From Akkermansia sp. N21116 (GTDB lineage: Bacteria > Verrucomicrobiota > Verrucomicrobiia > Verrucomicrobiales > Akkermansiaceae), in assembly GCF_029854705.2 (NCBI RefSeq), contig NZ_CP139035.1, positions 2,790,001 to 2,854,000 of the forward strand: DNA of 64,000 nt, in the 5' to 3' direction. Below are positions 1 through 8,570 of the stretch, one piece after another; positions within the stretch are counted from its first letter, which is position 1; each line of letters begins with the position of its first letter. The translations under genes were made by a program, and so were the position numbers. The notes under the pieces were generated by a model that was not told where the DNA came from, did not search any database, and saw only the letters and a list, made by a program, of their open reading frames with translations.

Positions 1-1343
1 AGTACCAAGGCAATGGCAATCACCGGACCGGAGACTTCCTGCATGGCGGCAAACGAAGCCATGCGGGGATTCATCCCCTTGTCGATGTGCTCCTGTACGG
101 CTTCCACCACCACAATGGCATCGTCCACGACAAGGCCGATTGCCAGCACAATTCCCAACAGGGAAATCGTGTTGAGCGAGAATCCCAGTAGCGGGAATAT
201 GCAAAACGTGGAAATCAATGACACCGGCACGGCAATCAGCGGAATCAGGGTCGCCCGCCAGTTCTGGAGGAAAATGAACACCACAAACGCGACAAGAATG
301 ATGGCCTCGATCAGCGTATGCTTGATTTCCTCAATCGAATAACGAACCGCCGTCGTCGTATCCAGAGAAACCCGTCCTGAAATACCTTCCGGCATCAAAG
401 GAGCTTTGGCATCCAGCAACGCTCTCACACGATCCGCCGTAGCAATGGCGTTTGAACCGGGTGCCTGGAAAATGGCGATGGCGGCAGCCATTTTTCCATT
501 CAGGCGTCCCATGGCGGAGTAGTCTTCCGCCCCGAGTTCCACCTTGGCAATGTCCCGCAGATAGACAATCTCTTCGCCGTTCTGCCGGATAATGATATCT
601 TCGAACTCATGCGGTTCGGAAAGACGTCCATGGGTACGTACGGTAATGGTCTGTTCCTGTCCGTCCGGTACGGGATCTGCCCCGATCTTGCCGCCGGGAT
701 TCGTCGTATTCTGGGCGACGATAGCGCCCCGGACTTCTCCGATGGAAATGCCGTAGTGAGTCATCTTCGACGTATCCAGCCAGATGCGAATGGCATAACG
801 CCCCGCCCCATAGACCTGAACTTCACCGACCCCCTCGACGCGTTTGAGTTCGTCGATCAACTTCACCTGGGCATAGTTTGCCAAGTCGACGGAGTTATAG
901 CTTCCGTCTGGCGACGTCAAAGAATACATGAGCAACGGAAGCCCCGGCTGCTGCTTGATCGTCACCCCGGTACTTTGCACTTCCTGGGGAAGCTGGGAAG
1001 AAGCCTGCCCGTATCGCATGTTCGTCAGCACCTGGTCGATGTCCGGATCGGAACCCGGCTCGAACACGACGGACAAATTGTAAACCCCGTTGTTGGAAGA
1101 CACGGATGTCATGTAGTCCATCCCCTGCACACCGGAAATCTGACGTTCGAGGGGCGTCCCCACGGAGTCGGCTACAGCCTGTGCATTGGCCCCAGGAAAC
1201 ATAGCCTGCAACTGAATCGTACGGGGCGTAATTTCCGGATACTGGGAAATGGGAAGATTACCCAGGCATACCAGCCCGAGCAGGGTGGTGACAATAGCAA
1301 TTACCGCCGCAATGGCGGGATGTTTGATAAAAAACGCACTCAT
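1..1343 (-). CDS. RND efflux pump inner-membrane permease (HAE1/AcrB family), partial
   Basis: Proton-driven inner-membrane pump of a tripartite multidrug efflux system. About 447 N-terminal residues of a protein usually near 1,040 are present; the rest lies beyond the left edge. Reading leftward from the ATG, the protein starts MSAFFIKHPAIAAV, the usual first membrane helix of the family. It then shows the porter-domain signatures FPGANAQAVADSVGTPLE and GVQGMDYMTS, and reaches helix 4 with the conserved proton-relay aspartate pair in VVDDAIVVVE. It starts 3 bases after the adaptor gene stop, so the two are co-transcribed. The substrate cannot be told from sequence. The family call is secure. 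Confidence 0.95.
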   Translation of the reverse strand, partial: MSAFFIKHPAIAAVIAIVTTLLGLVCLGNLPISQYPEITPRTIQLQAMFPGANAQAVADSVGTPLERQISGVQGMDYMTSVSSNNGVYNLSVVFEPGSDPDIDQVLTNMRYGQASSQLPQEVQSTGVTIKQQPGLPLLMYSLTSPDGSYNSVDLANYAQVKLIDELKRVEGVGEVQVYGAGRYAIRIWLDTSKMTHYGISIGEVRGAIVAQNTTNPGGKIGADPVPDGQEQTITVRTHGRLSEPHEFEDIIIRQNGEEIVYLRDIAKVELGAEDYSAMGRLNGKMAAAIAIFQAPGSNAIATADRVRALLDAKAPLMPEGISGRVSLDTTTAVRYSIEEIKHTLIEAIILVAFVVFIFLQNWRATLIPLIAVPVSLISTFCIFPLLGFSLNTISLLGIVLAIGLVVDDAIVVVEAVQEHIDKGMNPRMASFAAMQEVSGPVIAIALV

Positions 1344-1346
1344 GGC

Positions 1347-2702
1347 TTACTCGGCGGTAATGGAGGGAGTCGTGGAAACCGGCTTGGTGTAGACAAACGG
1401 AGTCGGGATGACAGTACCGAAGCCCCCCTGGGCTCCCTGCGCGCGCATCATGTCGTTCACTTTGGAATACTGGGCGGCCATCATGCCTCCTTCCACGATG
1501 ACCGGGGCGTCGGAGGGCTTGTCATAGCCGATTTCCTTCAAGGATTCCGAGATCGGCTTCACCGTTCCCGTAACAATCTGCATCAGCATGGGAGCCGTAC
1601 CGCCCTTGCCATCGGGCATGTCGAGAGTTAGAGTATCCCCCAGCTGGACATCGATGCGGCGAGGAGTCTGGTCCGGAGCCACGACGTAAATATTGCGGTG
1701 GCTCATCGCCGACACGAGAGCACGTACCGGCACCAGCAGGGCGTTCTCTTCCTGACCGGTGACGGCACGCACGCGGACTGCCATGCCAGAACGCAGCTTG
1801 AAACCGGGATTGGGAACATGGCCGATGAAATTCACGGTACCGCTGGCTCGGCTCACTTCACTGTCCACGGAAACAACCGTTCCCTTTTCTTCAAACACGG
1901 TTCCATCTTCCAAAATCAATTCGAACTTGCCCATATCTCCCATGCGTCCGTTCTTCACGTCCACGCGTCCATCAAGCAAACGGTTGAGAACCTGTTTTCC
2001 CGTTACGGAAAAGTCCACGCGAATAGGATCGATCGACGACATGGTCGTCAACGGAGTTCCATTGGCCGAGAGCAATTCTCCGACACTGGCATTCGATTTA
2101 GAGGCCAGCCCTCGGAACGGAGCTTTCACTTTGGTGCGTTCGAGGTTGATTCTGGCATTATCCAAAGCCGCTTCCGATTGTTTGATACCGGCTTCGGCTT
2201 GTTCCAAAGCAGCCTGGGTTTCCTTCAGCGTCTGCTGGGCATCCATGAACAGTTTTTCCGAAATGGCTCCCGTCTTAATCAGCTTGTCATAGCGCTCCAC
2301 ATCCTGGGAGGCGCGGTTCCGTGCAGCTTCCGCCTGCATCTTGCTGGCCTTCGCTGCCGCCAGATTGCCTTCAGCCTGATCCACTGCAGCCTGGTACGTG
2401 GACGGATCAATCTCGAACAGGAGTTCTCCCTTCTCACAAATCGATCCGTCCCAATAAATCTGGCGAAGCAAGGTTCCCGATACCTGGGGTCTGATATCCG
2501 CCTGCTCCACACCCCGCAAATGCCCGAACCACGACGACTTCAAATCCACCGTCTGCTGGACCATATTCATCACGGATACCTTGATCGGATGCATCTCACG
2601 CTGCTGCATGGATGCCGTTTTCCCGCCTCCGTCCCTGCACGCGCCCAGCGTGCCGACAACCAGCCCGCTCAGGGCTATCACCAGTATGTGTTCTACTTTC
2701 AT
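1347..2702 (-). CDS. RND efflux periplasmic adaptor lipoprotein (AcrA/MexE family)
   Basis: Membrane-fusion subunit linking the RND pump to an outer-membrane channel. The 451-residue protein starts with a lipoprotein signal ending LGAC, so Cys22 is the probable lipid anchor. It then has a lipoyl/barrel-sandwich half (IRPQVSGTLLRQIYWDGS), a long alpha-helical hairpin rich in Ala, Gln and Glu (about residues 105-190), the second lipoyl half (TKVKAPFRGLASKSNASVGE), and beta-barrel and membrane-proximal domains. The C-terminal 60 residues extend beyond the usual end and are rich in Met, Ala and Pro. The gene lies 75 bases after the MarR gene and 3 bases before the pump gene. No outer-membrane factor is seen on this side. 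Confidence 0.95.
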   Translation of the reverse strand: MKVEHILVIALSGLVVGTLGACRDGGGKTASMQQREMHPIKVSVMNMVQQTVDLKSSWFGHLRGVEQADIRPQVSGTLLRQIYWDGSICEKGELLFEIDPSTYQAAVDQAEGNLAAAKASKMQAEAARNRASQDVERYDKLIKTGAISEKLFMDAQQTLKETQAALEQAEAGIKQSEAALDNARINLERTKVKAPFRGLASKSNASVGELLSANGTPLTTMSSIDPIRVDFSVTGKQVLNRLLDGRVDVKNGRMGDMGKFELILEDGTVFEEKGTVVSVDSEVSRASGTVNFIGHVPNPGFKLRSGMAVRVRAVTGQEENALLVPVRALVSAMSHRNIYVVAPDQTPRRIDVQLGDTLTLDMPDGKGGTAPMLMQIVTGTVKPISESLKEIGYDKPSDAPVIVEGGMMAAQYSKVNDMMRAQGAQGGFGTVIPTPFVYTKPVSTTPSITAE

Positions 2703-2777
2703 ATTCTTGAATGGAAAATTATAGGATCGAAGCGATCTTCATGTTTTTTGCTGCCGAAACAGACATTGCGGAAACCG

Positions 2778-3203
2778 TTATTTGATATTGTCGTACATGT
2801 CTTGCAACATTTTCCCCAGAGCTTTCCTCTTTTCCGGGTTAATCCCCCGCAGCAGGATATCCTCAATTGCGGCAATCTGCCTGACGACAGCTTGGTCCAT
2901 CATGCGACTGCGTTCCGTCAGATAAATATTTTTTACCCGCCCATCTTCGTTATCGAAGGATGTTTTGACCAAATCCTTCTCCTCCAACCGACGGACAATC
3001 CCCTTGGCCGTCGTATGCGAAACACCGAGGTATTGCTCCACATCCTTCTGTGACACCAATTCGCCATCCCTGGAAATCAGATAAACCAATACCCTGCCCT
3101 GCGCGGCCGTCACATGCTCCAATGCCAATTCCCGGGTAATCATCGTTTCCACACGATCCGTGATCATCTTGAGCAAAAATGAAATTCGAGGATTGTTATT
3201 CAT
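2778..3203 (-). CDS. MarR-family transcriptional regulator
   Basis: Probable local repressor of the efflux operon. The 141-residue protein has the family's winged-helix core: VTAAQGRVLVYLISRDGELVSQKD, recognition helix region VSHTTAKGIVRRLEEKDLV, and wing DNEDGRVKNIYLTERSR, followed by a C-terminal dimerisation helix. A longer frame exists upstream, but family similarity starts at MNNNPRISFLLKMI, so I chose this ATG. There is no clear ribosome-binding site. The start codon lies inside a perfect 17-bp palindrome, with two more palindromes just upstream, which suggests autoregulation and control of the pump genes behind it. The inducer is unknown. Confidence 0.92.
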   Translation of the reverse strand: MNNNPRISFLLKMITDRVETMITRELALEHVTAAQGRVLVYLISRDGELVSQKDVEQYLGVSHTTAKGIVRRLEEKDLVKTSFDNEDGRVKNIYLTERSRMMDQAVVRQIAAIEDILLRGINPEKRKALGKMLQDMYDNIK

Positions 3204-3265
3204 AATAATTATGAAGCATGCTTCTAAAGTGCGAAATGATTTACCCGAATTTTCGGGGGAGTCAA
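3199..3265 (-). promoter_or_regulatory. Probable promoter and operator cluster of the marR-efflux operon
   Basis: Three inverted repeats lie within 60 bases. TTCATAAT-A-ATTATGAA (3199-3215) spans the marR start codon, GAAGCATGCTTC is at 3213-3224, and CCCGAA-TT-TTCGGG is at 3244-3257. Read leftward, a TTGACT -35-like box (3265-3260) and a weak TAAATC -10-like box (3243-3238) are 16 bases apart, and the third palindrome fills the spacer. MarR proteins bind palindromes of this size, so autorepression is a fair inference. The promoter boxes themselves are weak. Confidence 0.55.
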
Positions 3266-3340
3266 GTCCAATCGGAAAATGTCCCGGCAATTTTTTTTGT
3301 CTCTTGACGGTACGCAACGAAGGGTTAGTCTCTCCGCAAG

Positions 3341-4306
3341 ATGACCTTGACCGCTTCCCTTCTTGACAAAGTATTATCAGGCCAGTCCTGCACCCGGGAA
3401 GAGCTTCTCCAGCTTTGCACGGAACCCCTTGAAGAACTCTGCCAGGCAGCCAATGCAATCCGCGAACATTTCTGCGGCAATACCTTCGACCTCTGCACCA
3501 TCATCAATGGTCGCAGCGGAAGGTGTTCGGAAAACTGCAAATACTGCGCCCAATCCGCTCACTACAATACAGCCGTGGACGAATATCCCCTGCTCCCCCG
3601 GGAAACCATCCTAGACGGAGCCAGACGCTGCGAAGAAGCCGGCATTCTCCGTTACTCTGTCGTCACCTCCGGCAAACGCCTCACTGATGCCGATGTCGAC
3701 CAGCTCTGCGACGCCTACCGCCTTATGAGCGACGAGTGCAACCTGGGACTCTGCGCCTCTCATGGATTGATCTCACTGGAACATTGTAAAAAACTCAAAG
3801 CAGCAGGAGTTTCCCGCTACCATAACAATCTGGAGACCTCCCGCCGCCATTTTCCCGACGTTTGTACGACGCATACGTACGATCAAAAAATCCAAACTAT
3901 CAAATGGGCCATGGAAGCCGGCCTTGAAGTATGCAGCGGCGGCATCATGGGACTCGGGGAAACCATGGAGGACCGCATCGACATGTTCATGGACATCGCC
4001 GCTCTCGGAATCAAATCCACCCCCATTAATTTTCTCTCCCCCATCCCCGGAACGCCTTATGAAAATCTCACCCCGATGACAGAGGAAGAAAAACTCCGTA
4101 TTATCGCCATCGTCCGGTTCATCATCCCCGATGGAGCTGTCCGTATCGCCGCCGGGCGCAACACCATGAGCGACCACGGTAAAAAAGCCTTCCTCTCCGG
4201 TGCCAATGCCGCCATTTCCGGCGATATGCTGACAACGGCAGGCGTTTCCACACGCGACGATATCGCCATGCTGCAGGAACTCGGCTATGAAGTGCGAATG
4301 AAGTAA
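3341..4306 (+). CDS. bioB: Biotin synthase
   Basis: Radical-SAM enzyme that inserts sulfur into dethiobiotin, the last step of biotin synthesis. The 321-residue protein is of normal length. The CxxxCxxC motif binding the SAM [4Fe-4S] cluster is Cys62, Cys66 and Cys69 (CSENCKYC). Other family marks are VVTSGK, LCASHGLI, RYHNNLETS, CSGGIMGLGE and the late Arg motif AAGRNTM, which together supply the [2Fe-2S] ligands. It stands alone here without other bio genes, and is divergent from marR with about 137 bases between them. A TTGACG box lies at 3304, but no good -10 follows. A strong hairpin ends the gene. Confidence 0.97.
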   Translation: MTLTASLLDKVLSGQSCTREELLQLCTEPLEELCQAANAIREHFCGNTFDLCTIINGRSGRCSENCKYCAQSAHYNTAVDEYPLLPRETILDGARRCEEAGILRYSVVTSGKRLTDADVDQLCDAYRLMSDECNLGLCASHGLISLEHCKKLKAAGVSRYHNNLETSRRHFPDVCTTHTYDQKIQTIKWAMEAGLEVCSGGIMGLGETMEDRIDMFMDIAALGIKSTPINFLSPIPGTPYENLTPMTEEEKLRIIAIVRFIIPDGAVRIAAGRNTMSDHGKKAFLSGANAAISGDMLTTAGVSTRDDIAMLQELGYEVRMK

Positions 4307-4334
4307 CCGCCGACCCGGTACACCGTTCAAATGC

Positions 4335-4379
4335 AACAAGCGACCGTTCCGCATGTGATTGCCGGAACGGTCGCTTGTT
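4335..4379 (+). terminator. Rho-independent terminator after bioB, possibly bidirectional
   Basis: A perfect 17-bp stem (4335-4351 with 4363-4379) closes an 11-base loop and is followed by TTAATAATT. It separates bioB from the convergent YlbF-like gene. Confidence 0.85.
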
Positions 4380-4404
4380 TAATAATTGAATTCAAATTAC
4401 AGGA

Positions 4405-4914
4405 TTAGTGCTTGCAGCAGCAGTCGTCGCCGTGTTCGTGGCCTTCGCCTTCGCACTGGCAGTCACCGCCGCAGGAGCAGTCGCCGTCACAATCGCCACC
4501 ACAGGAACAGGAAGCGCTGGCTGCACGCTTGGCGGATTCTTCCACTTCTTCGGGAGTTGGTGCGCGCCCCATATCAATGGACATACCGAGGTACTGGTTG
4601 ATCGTGGCAAGAAGACCGTCTACAGACTGGCGGGCTTCCAGGAAACCGCGGGCCAATTCATTTTCGATGACAGAGGCACGAAGTTTGTCGAATTTTTCGA
4701 TTTCCTCTTCGGTCGGAGGCATGCCGGCAAGATGTTTGGAACGAAGTTCTTCTCCGTAAGCATTCACTTCCTCGAACAACTTGGTTGCGTCGGGGTTCTG
4801 GAAGAACAAGCCGATGCGGGCCTTGGCCGCAATAATCTGGGGGGATTGGGCAAGAGCGTTGCAAAGAGTCGTCGTTGCATCAAGCAAATCTTGCTGTAAA
4901 GGGGTTGTATTCAT
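4405..4914 (-). CDS. YlbF/YmcA-family protein with a cysteine/histidine-rich tail
   Basis: The 169-residue protein has two parts. Residues 1-125 form an alpha-helical domain like the YlbF/YmcA family (LFFQNPDATKLFEEVNAYGEEL, then a helix ending INQYLGMSID); in Bacillus such proteins act in complexes affecting RNA processing and development. Residues 136-169 hold ten cysteines (136, 138, 142, 146, 148, 152, 154, 165, 166, 167) and three histidines among Gly, Asp and Glu, a pattern suited to metal binding. I chose the ATG at MNTTPLQQ because the 13 residues upstream look unrelated to the family. The gene is alone and converges on bioB. The family match is moderate; the role of the tail is unknown. 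Confidence 0.8.
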   Translation of the reverse strand: MNTTPLQQDLLDATTTLCNALAQSPQIIAAKARIGLFFQNPDATKLFEEVNAYGEELRSKHLAGMPPTEEEIEKFDKLRASVIENELARGFLEARQSVDGLLATINQYLGMSIDMGRAPTPEEVEESAKRAASASCSCGGDCDGDCSCGGDCQCEGEGHEHGDDCCCKH

Positions 4915-5067
4915 ATCTCGCGGGATTAGATCATACTCATCTGTTTCCCGCAACGAAGAATCCTATCATCCATGACATGCCGGATACGCAATTTAGAATA
5001 TCTCAGTCACCGACTCATCCGGGAAAGTCCGGTACGTTGATCCCTTCTTAAGAAAGAAAAAATCAAG

Positions 5068-6312
5068 TCAGGAGTCCTCACCGGGAAGTCCGTACTCGAG
5101 AATCATGGCGCACTCGCGTTCTACTTGTTCTTTTTCGTGAACCAGGCAATCGCGTTCGAGTTTCATGCCCTCCTCCATCTGCCTGCGGAGAGTTGCCGGT
5201 TTCCTGTCCTCCATCCGGGAAAGAAATTCCTTGTACGATACCATCGTATCCCGCCATTCCTCATATTCCTGTCCGCTTTCAACCAGAGCCAATATCTTCT
5301 CCCGACGATCCAGAAGAGTATTGCGCAGTGTATCCAGCAGAAAGGAATATTCCTTCTTCGCTTGTTTCAAGGCTTGGTAATTCTTCAACTGCGTATCCAG
5401 ACGCAAATAGAAATTCATATCCATCCGCACATCGCTACCGCCGCTCATAAACCCGGAATCATGACCTCCGCTCATGTTGAACAAACGCGGGCTGTAAAAA
5501 TGGACATCCGCAACCGGCCAATAATTCAACGTAATACCCAACTTCCTCAGCCGGGATGCCTCCAACTCCAATGCCATATTCATCAAAACCAGCCGATCGG
5601 GTTTCCGAGAACAGGAACGGAACCGCCTCCAATTCATCCGGGGAATAGACTCAGACTTGATTTTCCAACGAAAACGGAAATCATTGAAAAGAGTTCCCCA
5701 CTCCTTCCATTCGGAACGCAGGGAAATCTCACGCTGTCGTTCCAATTGAGTTGTTGATACATGCCTGTATTCCGCATCCGTGCAATCCGCCCGGTACTGC
5801 TCTCCGGCCAAAGCCGACAAACGGGCCAGCTTGTAGAGGCGGGCGGTTACATCGCGTCGTTTCAAATCGTAATTTTTCTCCGCTCTGAAGAGGGAAAGCA
5901 AAGCCGTGTAGCGGTTCATCGGCAACTGCGTCAGGGAAGGCAGATTGAAAATCACGTTGATGTCGTAATCGTGATCACGGGAGTCATAGTAGTTATTGCC
6001 GCCGCCAAACAGATACTTGTTATAATAAAACCCTAGATTCACCAAGGGTATCACATCCAGATATACCTTACGCACTTCGTAACGTGCCTTCTCAATGTCA
6101 TGTGCCGATTGCTGCAGCTCAATATTTTGAGCCAGGGCAAGCTTGCATGCCTCAGTCCATGTCAATTCCCGGAAAGAGGTTTTCTCGTAATCCGGAAGGT
6201 TGTCGTATGTCTGCCGGAGAGTTTCATAGGCATCTTCCACACGACGATCCACGGAACAACCGCACATTATCGCGCACAACATGACACTGACACAGGAATT
6301 CAAATGTTTCAT
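5068..6312 (-). CDS. TolC-like outer-membrane efflux lipoprotein
   Basis: Probable outer-membrane channel of an export complex. The protein of about 414 residues begins MKHLNSCVSVMLCAIMCGCS, a lipoprotein-type signal with a Cys acceptor. It continues with the usual family start LTWTEACKLALAQNIELQQSAH, then VYLDVIPLVNLGFYY, where the first beta-strand follows the helix, and long helical stretches matching the TolC repeat plan. A TTG start 12 bases upstream is possible; the ATG fits the signal peptide better. It is the last of three leftward genes (adaptor, permease, channel), each overlapping or nearly touching the next. The protein is divergent, so the call rests on both sequence pattern and context. 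Confidence 0.75.
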   Translation of the reverse strand: MKHLNSCVSVMLCAIMCGCSVDRRVEDAYETLRQTYDNLPDYEKTSFRELTWTEACKLALAQNIELQQSAHDIEKARYEVRKVYLDVIPLVNLGFYYNKYLFGGGNNYYDSRDHDYDINVIFNLPSLTQLPMNRYTALLSLFRAEKNYDLKRRDVTARLYKLARLSALAGEQYRADCTDAEYRHVSTTQLERQREISLRSEWKEWGTLFNDFRFRWKIKSESIPRMNWRRFRSCSRKPDRLVLMNMALELEASRLRKLGITLNYWPVADVHFYSPRLFNMSGGHDSGFMSGGSDVRMDMNFYLRLDTQLKNYQALKQAKKEYSFLLDTLRNTLLDRREKILALVESGQEYEEWRDTMVSYKEFLSRMEDRKPATLRRQMEEGMKLERDCLVHEKEQVERECAMILEYGLPGEDS

Positions 6313-6324
6313 GGCATCTCGCAA

Positions 6325-7464
6325 TCATTTCAACACACACCCCACGGGGCGGAAAACAGCACATACAATCGGAATTGTCGAAACGGCAATACACGTCAAC
6401 AGCGATACGGACAGTAAAACGATGTCATCCCGCATATCCACCACAGACAGAGTCATCCCCGGCATTTTCAGAAACTCTTTCACCAAGAAACCGCTCAGAC
6501 CATGGAACAAAGTCACGGCACACGCCAGAGCCCCGAAAACAAGTACGCAATTCTCCACCATAAACACAGCCACCAGCAAGAGGCGATTCACCCCGAAACT
6601 ATTCATCAACGCATAAATGTACTCATTCTGCCGAAACTCCATCGAAGAAATCGACGTCAGCAACACGCACACGATCACCCCGATACCGAGAGAAATCCCC
6701 ATGCGATACACCTGTTGGCTGGCTCGGGTAGTCTCCAATTCCTCCAACAACTCAAGACTGCTGCGTACCTGGGCGCTCCAACCATCCAGTTCAATCAGCT
6801 TGAGAAGCCGTTTCTCCAATACCCTCATCGAAGCTACTTCCGTCTGTTCGAACCGGAACATATACATTCTTGTCAACCCCGTCCGCATCTTCAGAGCGGA
6901 CAACACGCCTTCCGGTACAAACACACCGCCATTCGGATAAATCTTCCGTAATGCCATAGCCGCATATTCGGGTACCACGACAGCCCGGACACGATGGTTG
7001 GTCACCATGACTTCCTCCGGTGACGCTCCCGGTTCCGAACGCGGAGGAAGCACAAACACGCCGTTATCCGGTCTCACGTCCATCCCCTGGAACAAGCCCG
7101 CACCCCATAACGGATATTCCACCAGTTTGAAACGCCTGTCCCGAATCGTTGCATTCTGAAATAACTCATTCAGGATCACGCATTCGCGTCCACCGGCATA
7201 CCGGGGCATCCCCTCCAGAGGATCCAACGCAGCAACCTCCGAAGAAGGACAATACCGCGCCATCACAATCATATCTCCGCCATTCTTCCTGATCTGCCCC
7301 TCTAGAGTACGTGCGGAAAGAAGGTAATGCGACAACACCGTCAACGCACAAAAGACCAGGCAAAACACCACGAGAAAACGTGCCAGAGGATTGGACACCC
7401 GCATCACCCAACGGTGCAAAGTATCCACGGTTAGATAGAACAAAACCGATGGAAAAGATTTCAT
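6325..7464 (-). CDS. FtsX/MacB-like ABC-type permease
   Basis: The 379-residue membrane protein has the FtsX/MacB layout. There is one N-terminal helix (about residues 27-50, FLVVFCLVFCALTVLSHYLL), then a large extracytoplasmic domain (about 55-245), then three C-terminal helices (about 254-275, 300-325 and 345-370). In MacB-type systems such permeases transmit ATP-driven movement across the membrane without being channels themselves. The start overlaps the adaptor gene stop by 4 bases (ATGA), and the channel gene follows within 13 bases. No ATP-binding subunit is encoded in the operon or elsewhere in the window, which is unusual. Similarity is by topology more than by motifs. Confidence 0.7.
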   Translation of the reverse strand: MKSFPSVLFYLTVDTLHRWVMRVSNPLARFLVVFCLVFCALTVLSHYLLSARTLEGQIRKNGGDMIVMARYCPSSEVAALDPLEGMPRYAGGRECVILNELFQNATIRDRRFKLVEYPLWGAGLFQGMDVRPDNGVFVLPPRSEPGASPEEVMVTNHRVRAVVVPEYAAMALRKIYPNGGVFVPEGVLSALKMRTGLTRMYMFRFEQTEVASMRVLEKRLLKLIELDGWSAQVRSSLELLEELETTRASQQVYRMGISLGIGVIVCVLLTSISSMEFRQNEYIYALMNSFGVNRLLLVAVFMVENCVLVFGALACAVTLFHGLSGFLVKEFLKMPGMTLSVVDMRDDIVLLSVSLLTCIAVSTIPIVCAVFRPVGCVLK

Positions 7465-8510
7465 ACCCCTTCCCGGAAACCAACCTTCCGCTCCTCTACG
7501 GGAACAAGGCCCAAATGAGTATCCCCCTTGAACTCAATCCGGTACCCCGGATACAACCTGGAAACCAACTCCTCCCAGGAGTGATAATCCGACTTCTCCG
7601 CCTGAACAATCAAGTCCAGTTTATGTTTATACAAAAACGGCCCCTTTACAACATACGCCAGAGAGGCCACGCAATTCGCCCCAATCATCCTGGATGCTTC
7701 CTCACACTGACTGTTTTCCAAGCGGAAAAAATACGTCAACACCGGTTCGTTCCGTCCCTTTTCCACCTTTTGATAGGCAAACTTCCCCACCAGGACATTC
7801 CCTCCACCGGAGTGGACGCGCGCCTTCAAGCGATCCGGGGCAATATGGATCAAATCCGGATCGAACATCACCACCGCAATATACATCCTTGAGTCATCTA
7901 TAACCGACACCACCGGATCGGACGATGAACGCATCACCGGTTCCAATCCATGTTCCGGAAGAACGAAGTGGTACTGGAACTTGCCATCGAACGGCATCTC
8001 TACCACATAACGTTTTTTCTTTTCTTCGAACTCCGACAATGCATTTTGTCTTTCCGACGCGGCCCGTTTCTTCTCCAACTCGATTTTCCCATCGATAATT
8101 TGCAGGGATTTATGATTCACCTTCGGAGAATCTTTCTGAAGGAATTGTCTCTGCTTTTCGTTCAATCCGAGCAAAAAGGCCAATTCCTCCCGCTGGCGCT
8201 CCAATTCCACCAGGTTTTCTTCCATCGTCAAACGATCCCGTTCCAGGCGCAGCTTCAAATTGGCTTCATCGCGTTCCAACTGCCTGGGATTGATCCTCAA
8301 CAATACATCTCCTTTCCGGGCTCTTTTTTCCCCAGATATCCACCCTTCCACTTCACCGCCTTCCGGCATTGTAAACGTATAGTGGTTCTCGGGAACTATT
8401 TTGGCTTGGAGCCGTGAAATCACATACTCCTCCCCTACCGCCATCTGCATCTGGCAGACGACGGCTCCGACAACGGACAGCAGATGAAAAAACAACGACT
8501 TGATACCCAT
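7461..8510 (-). CDS. HlyD/MacA-like periplasmic adaptor
   Basis: The 349-residue exported protein has an N-terminal signal (about residues 1-26). It then has a biotinyl-lipoyl half-motif (FTMPEGGEVEGWISGEKRARKGDVLLRI), a coiled-coil hairpin rich in Glu, Lys and Arg (about 75-165), and the returning lipoyl half (VVEMPFDGKFQYHFVLPEHG), followed by beta-rich domains. This is the HlyD/MacA membrane-fusion plan. It is the first gene of the leftward operon with the FtsX-like permease and TolC-like channel, so it should join those two across the periplasm. The exported substrate is not indicated. Confidence 0.8.
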   Translation of the reverse strand: MGIKSLFFHLLSVVGAVVCQMQMAVGEEYVISRLQAKIVPENHYTFTMPEGGEVEGWISGEKRARKGDVLLRINPRQLERDEANLKLRLERDRLTMEENLVELERQREELAFLLGLNEKQRQFLQKDSPKVNHKSLQIIDGKIELEKKRAASERQNALSEFEEKKKRYVVEMPFDGKFQYHFVLPEHGLEPVMRSSSDPVVSVIDDSRMYIAVVMFDPDLIHIAPDRLKARVHSGGGNVLVGKFAYQKVEKGRNEPVLTYFFRLENSQCEEASRMIGANCVASLAYVVKGPFLYKHKLDLIVQAEKSDYHSWEELVSRLYPGYRIEFKGDTHLGLVPVEERKVGFREGV

Positions 8511-8570
8511 ACAATTAATCCCGCCTAGGAAGACGTTATCACACCTTTAATAGAAAAAGTTCGTTCGGCG

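Noticed and set aside
1698-3053. A 451-codon plus-strand frame opposite the adaptor and marR genes
   Set aside because: It crosses two real genes and an intergenic region and has a composition typical of an antisense shadow.
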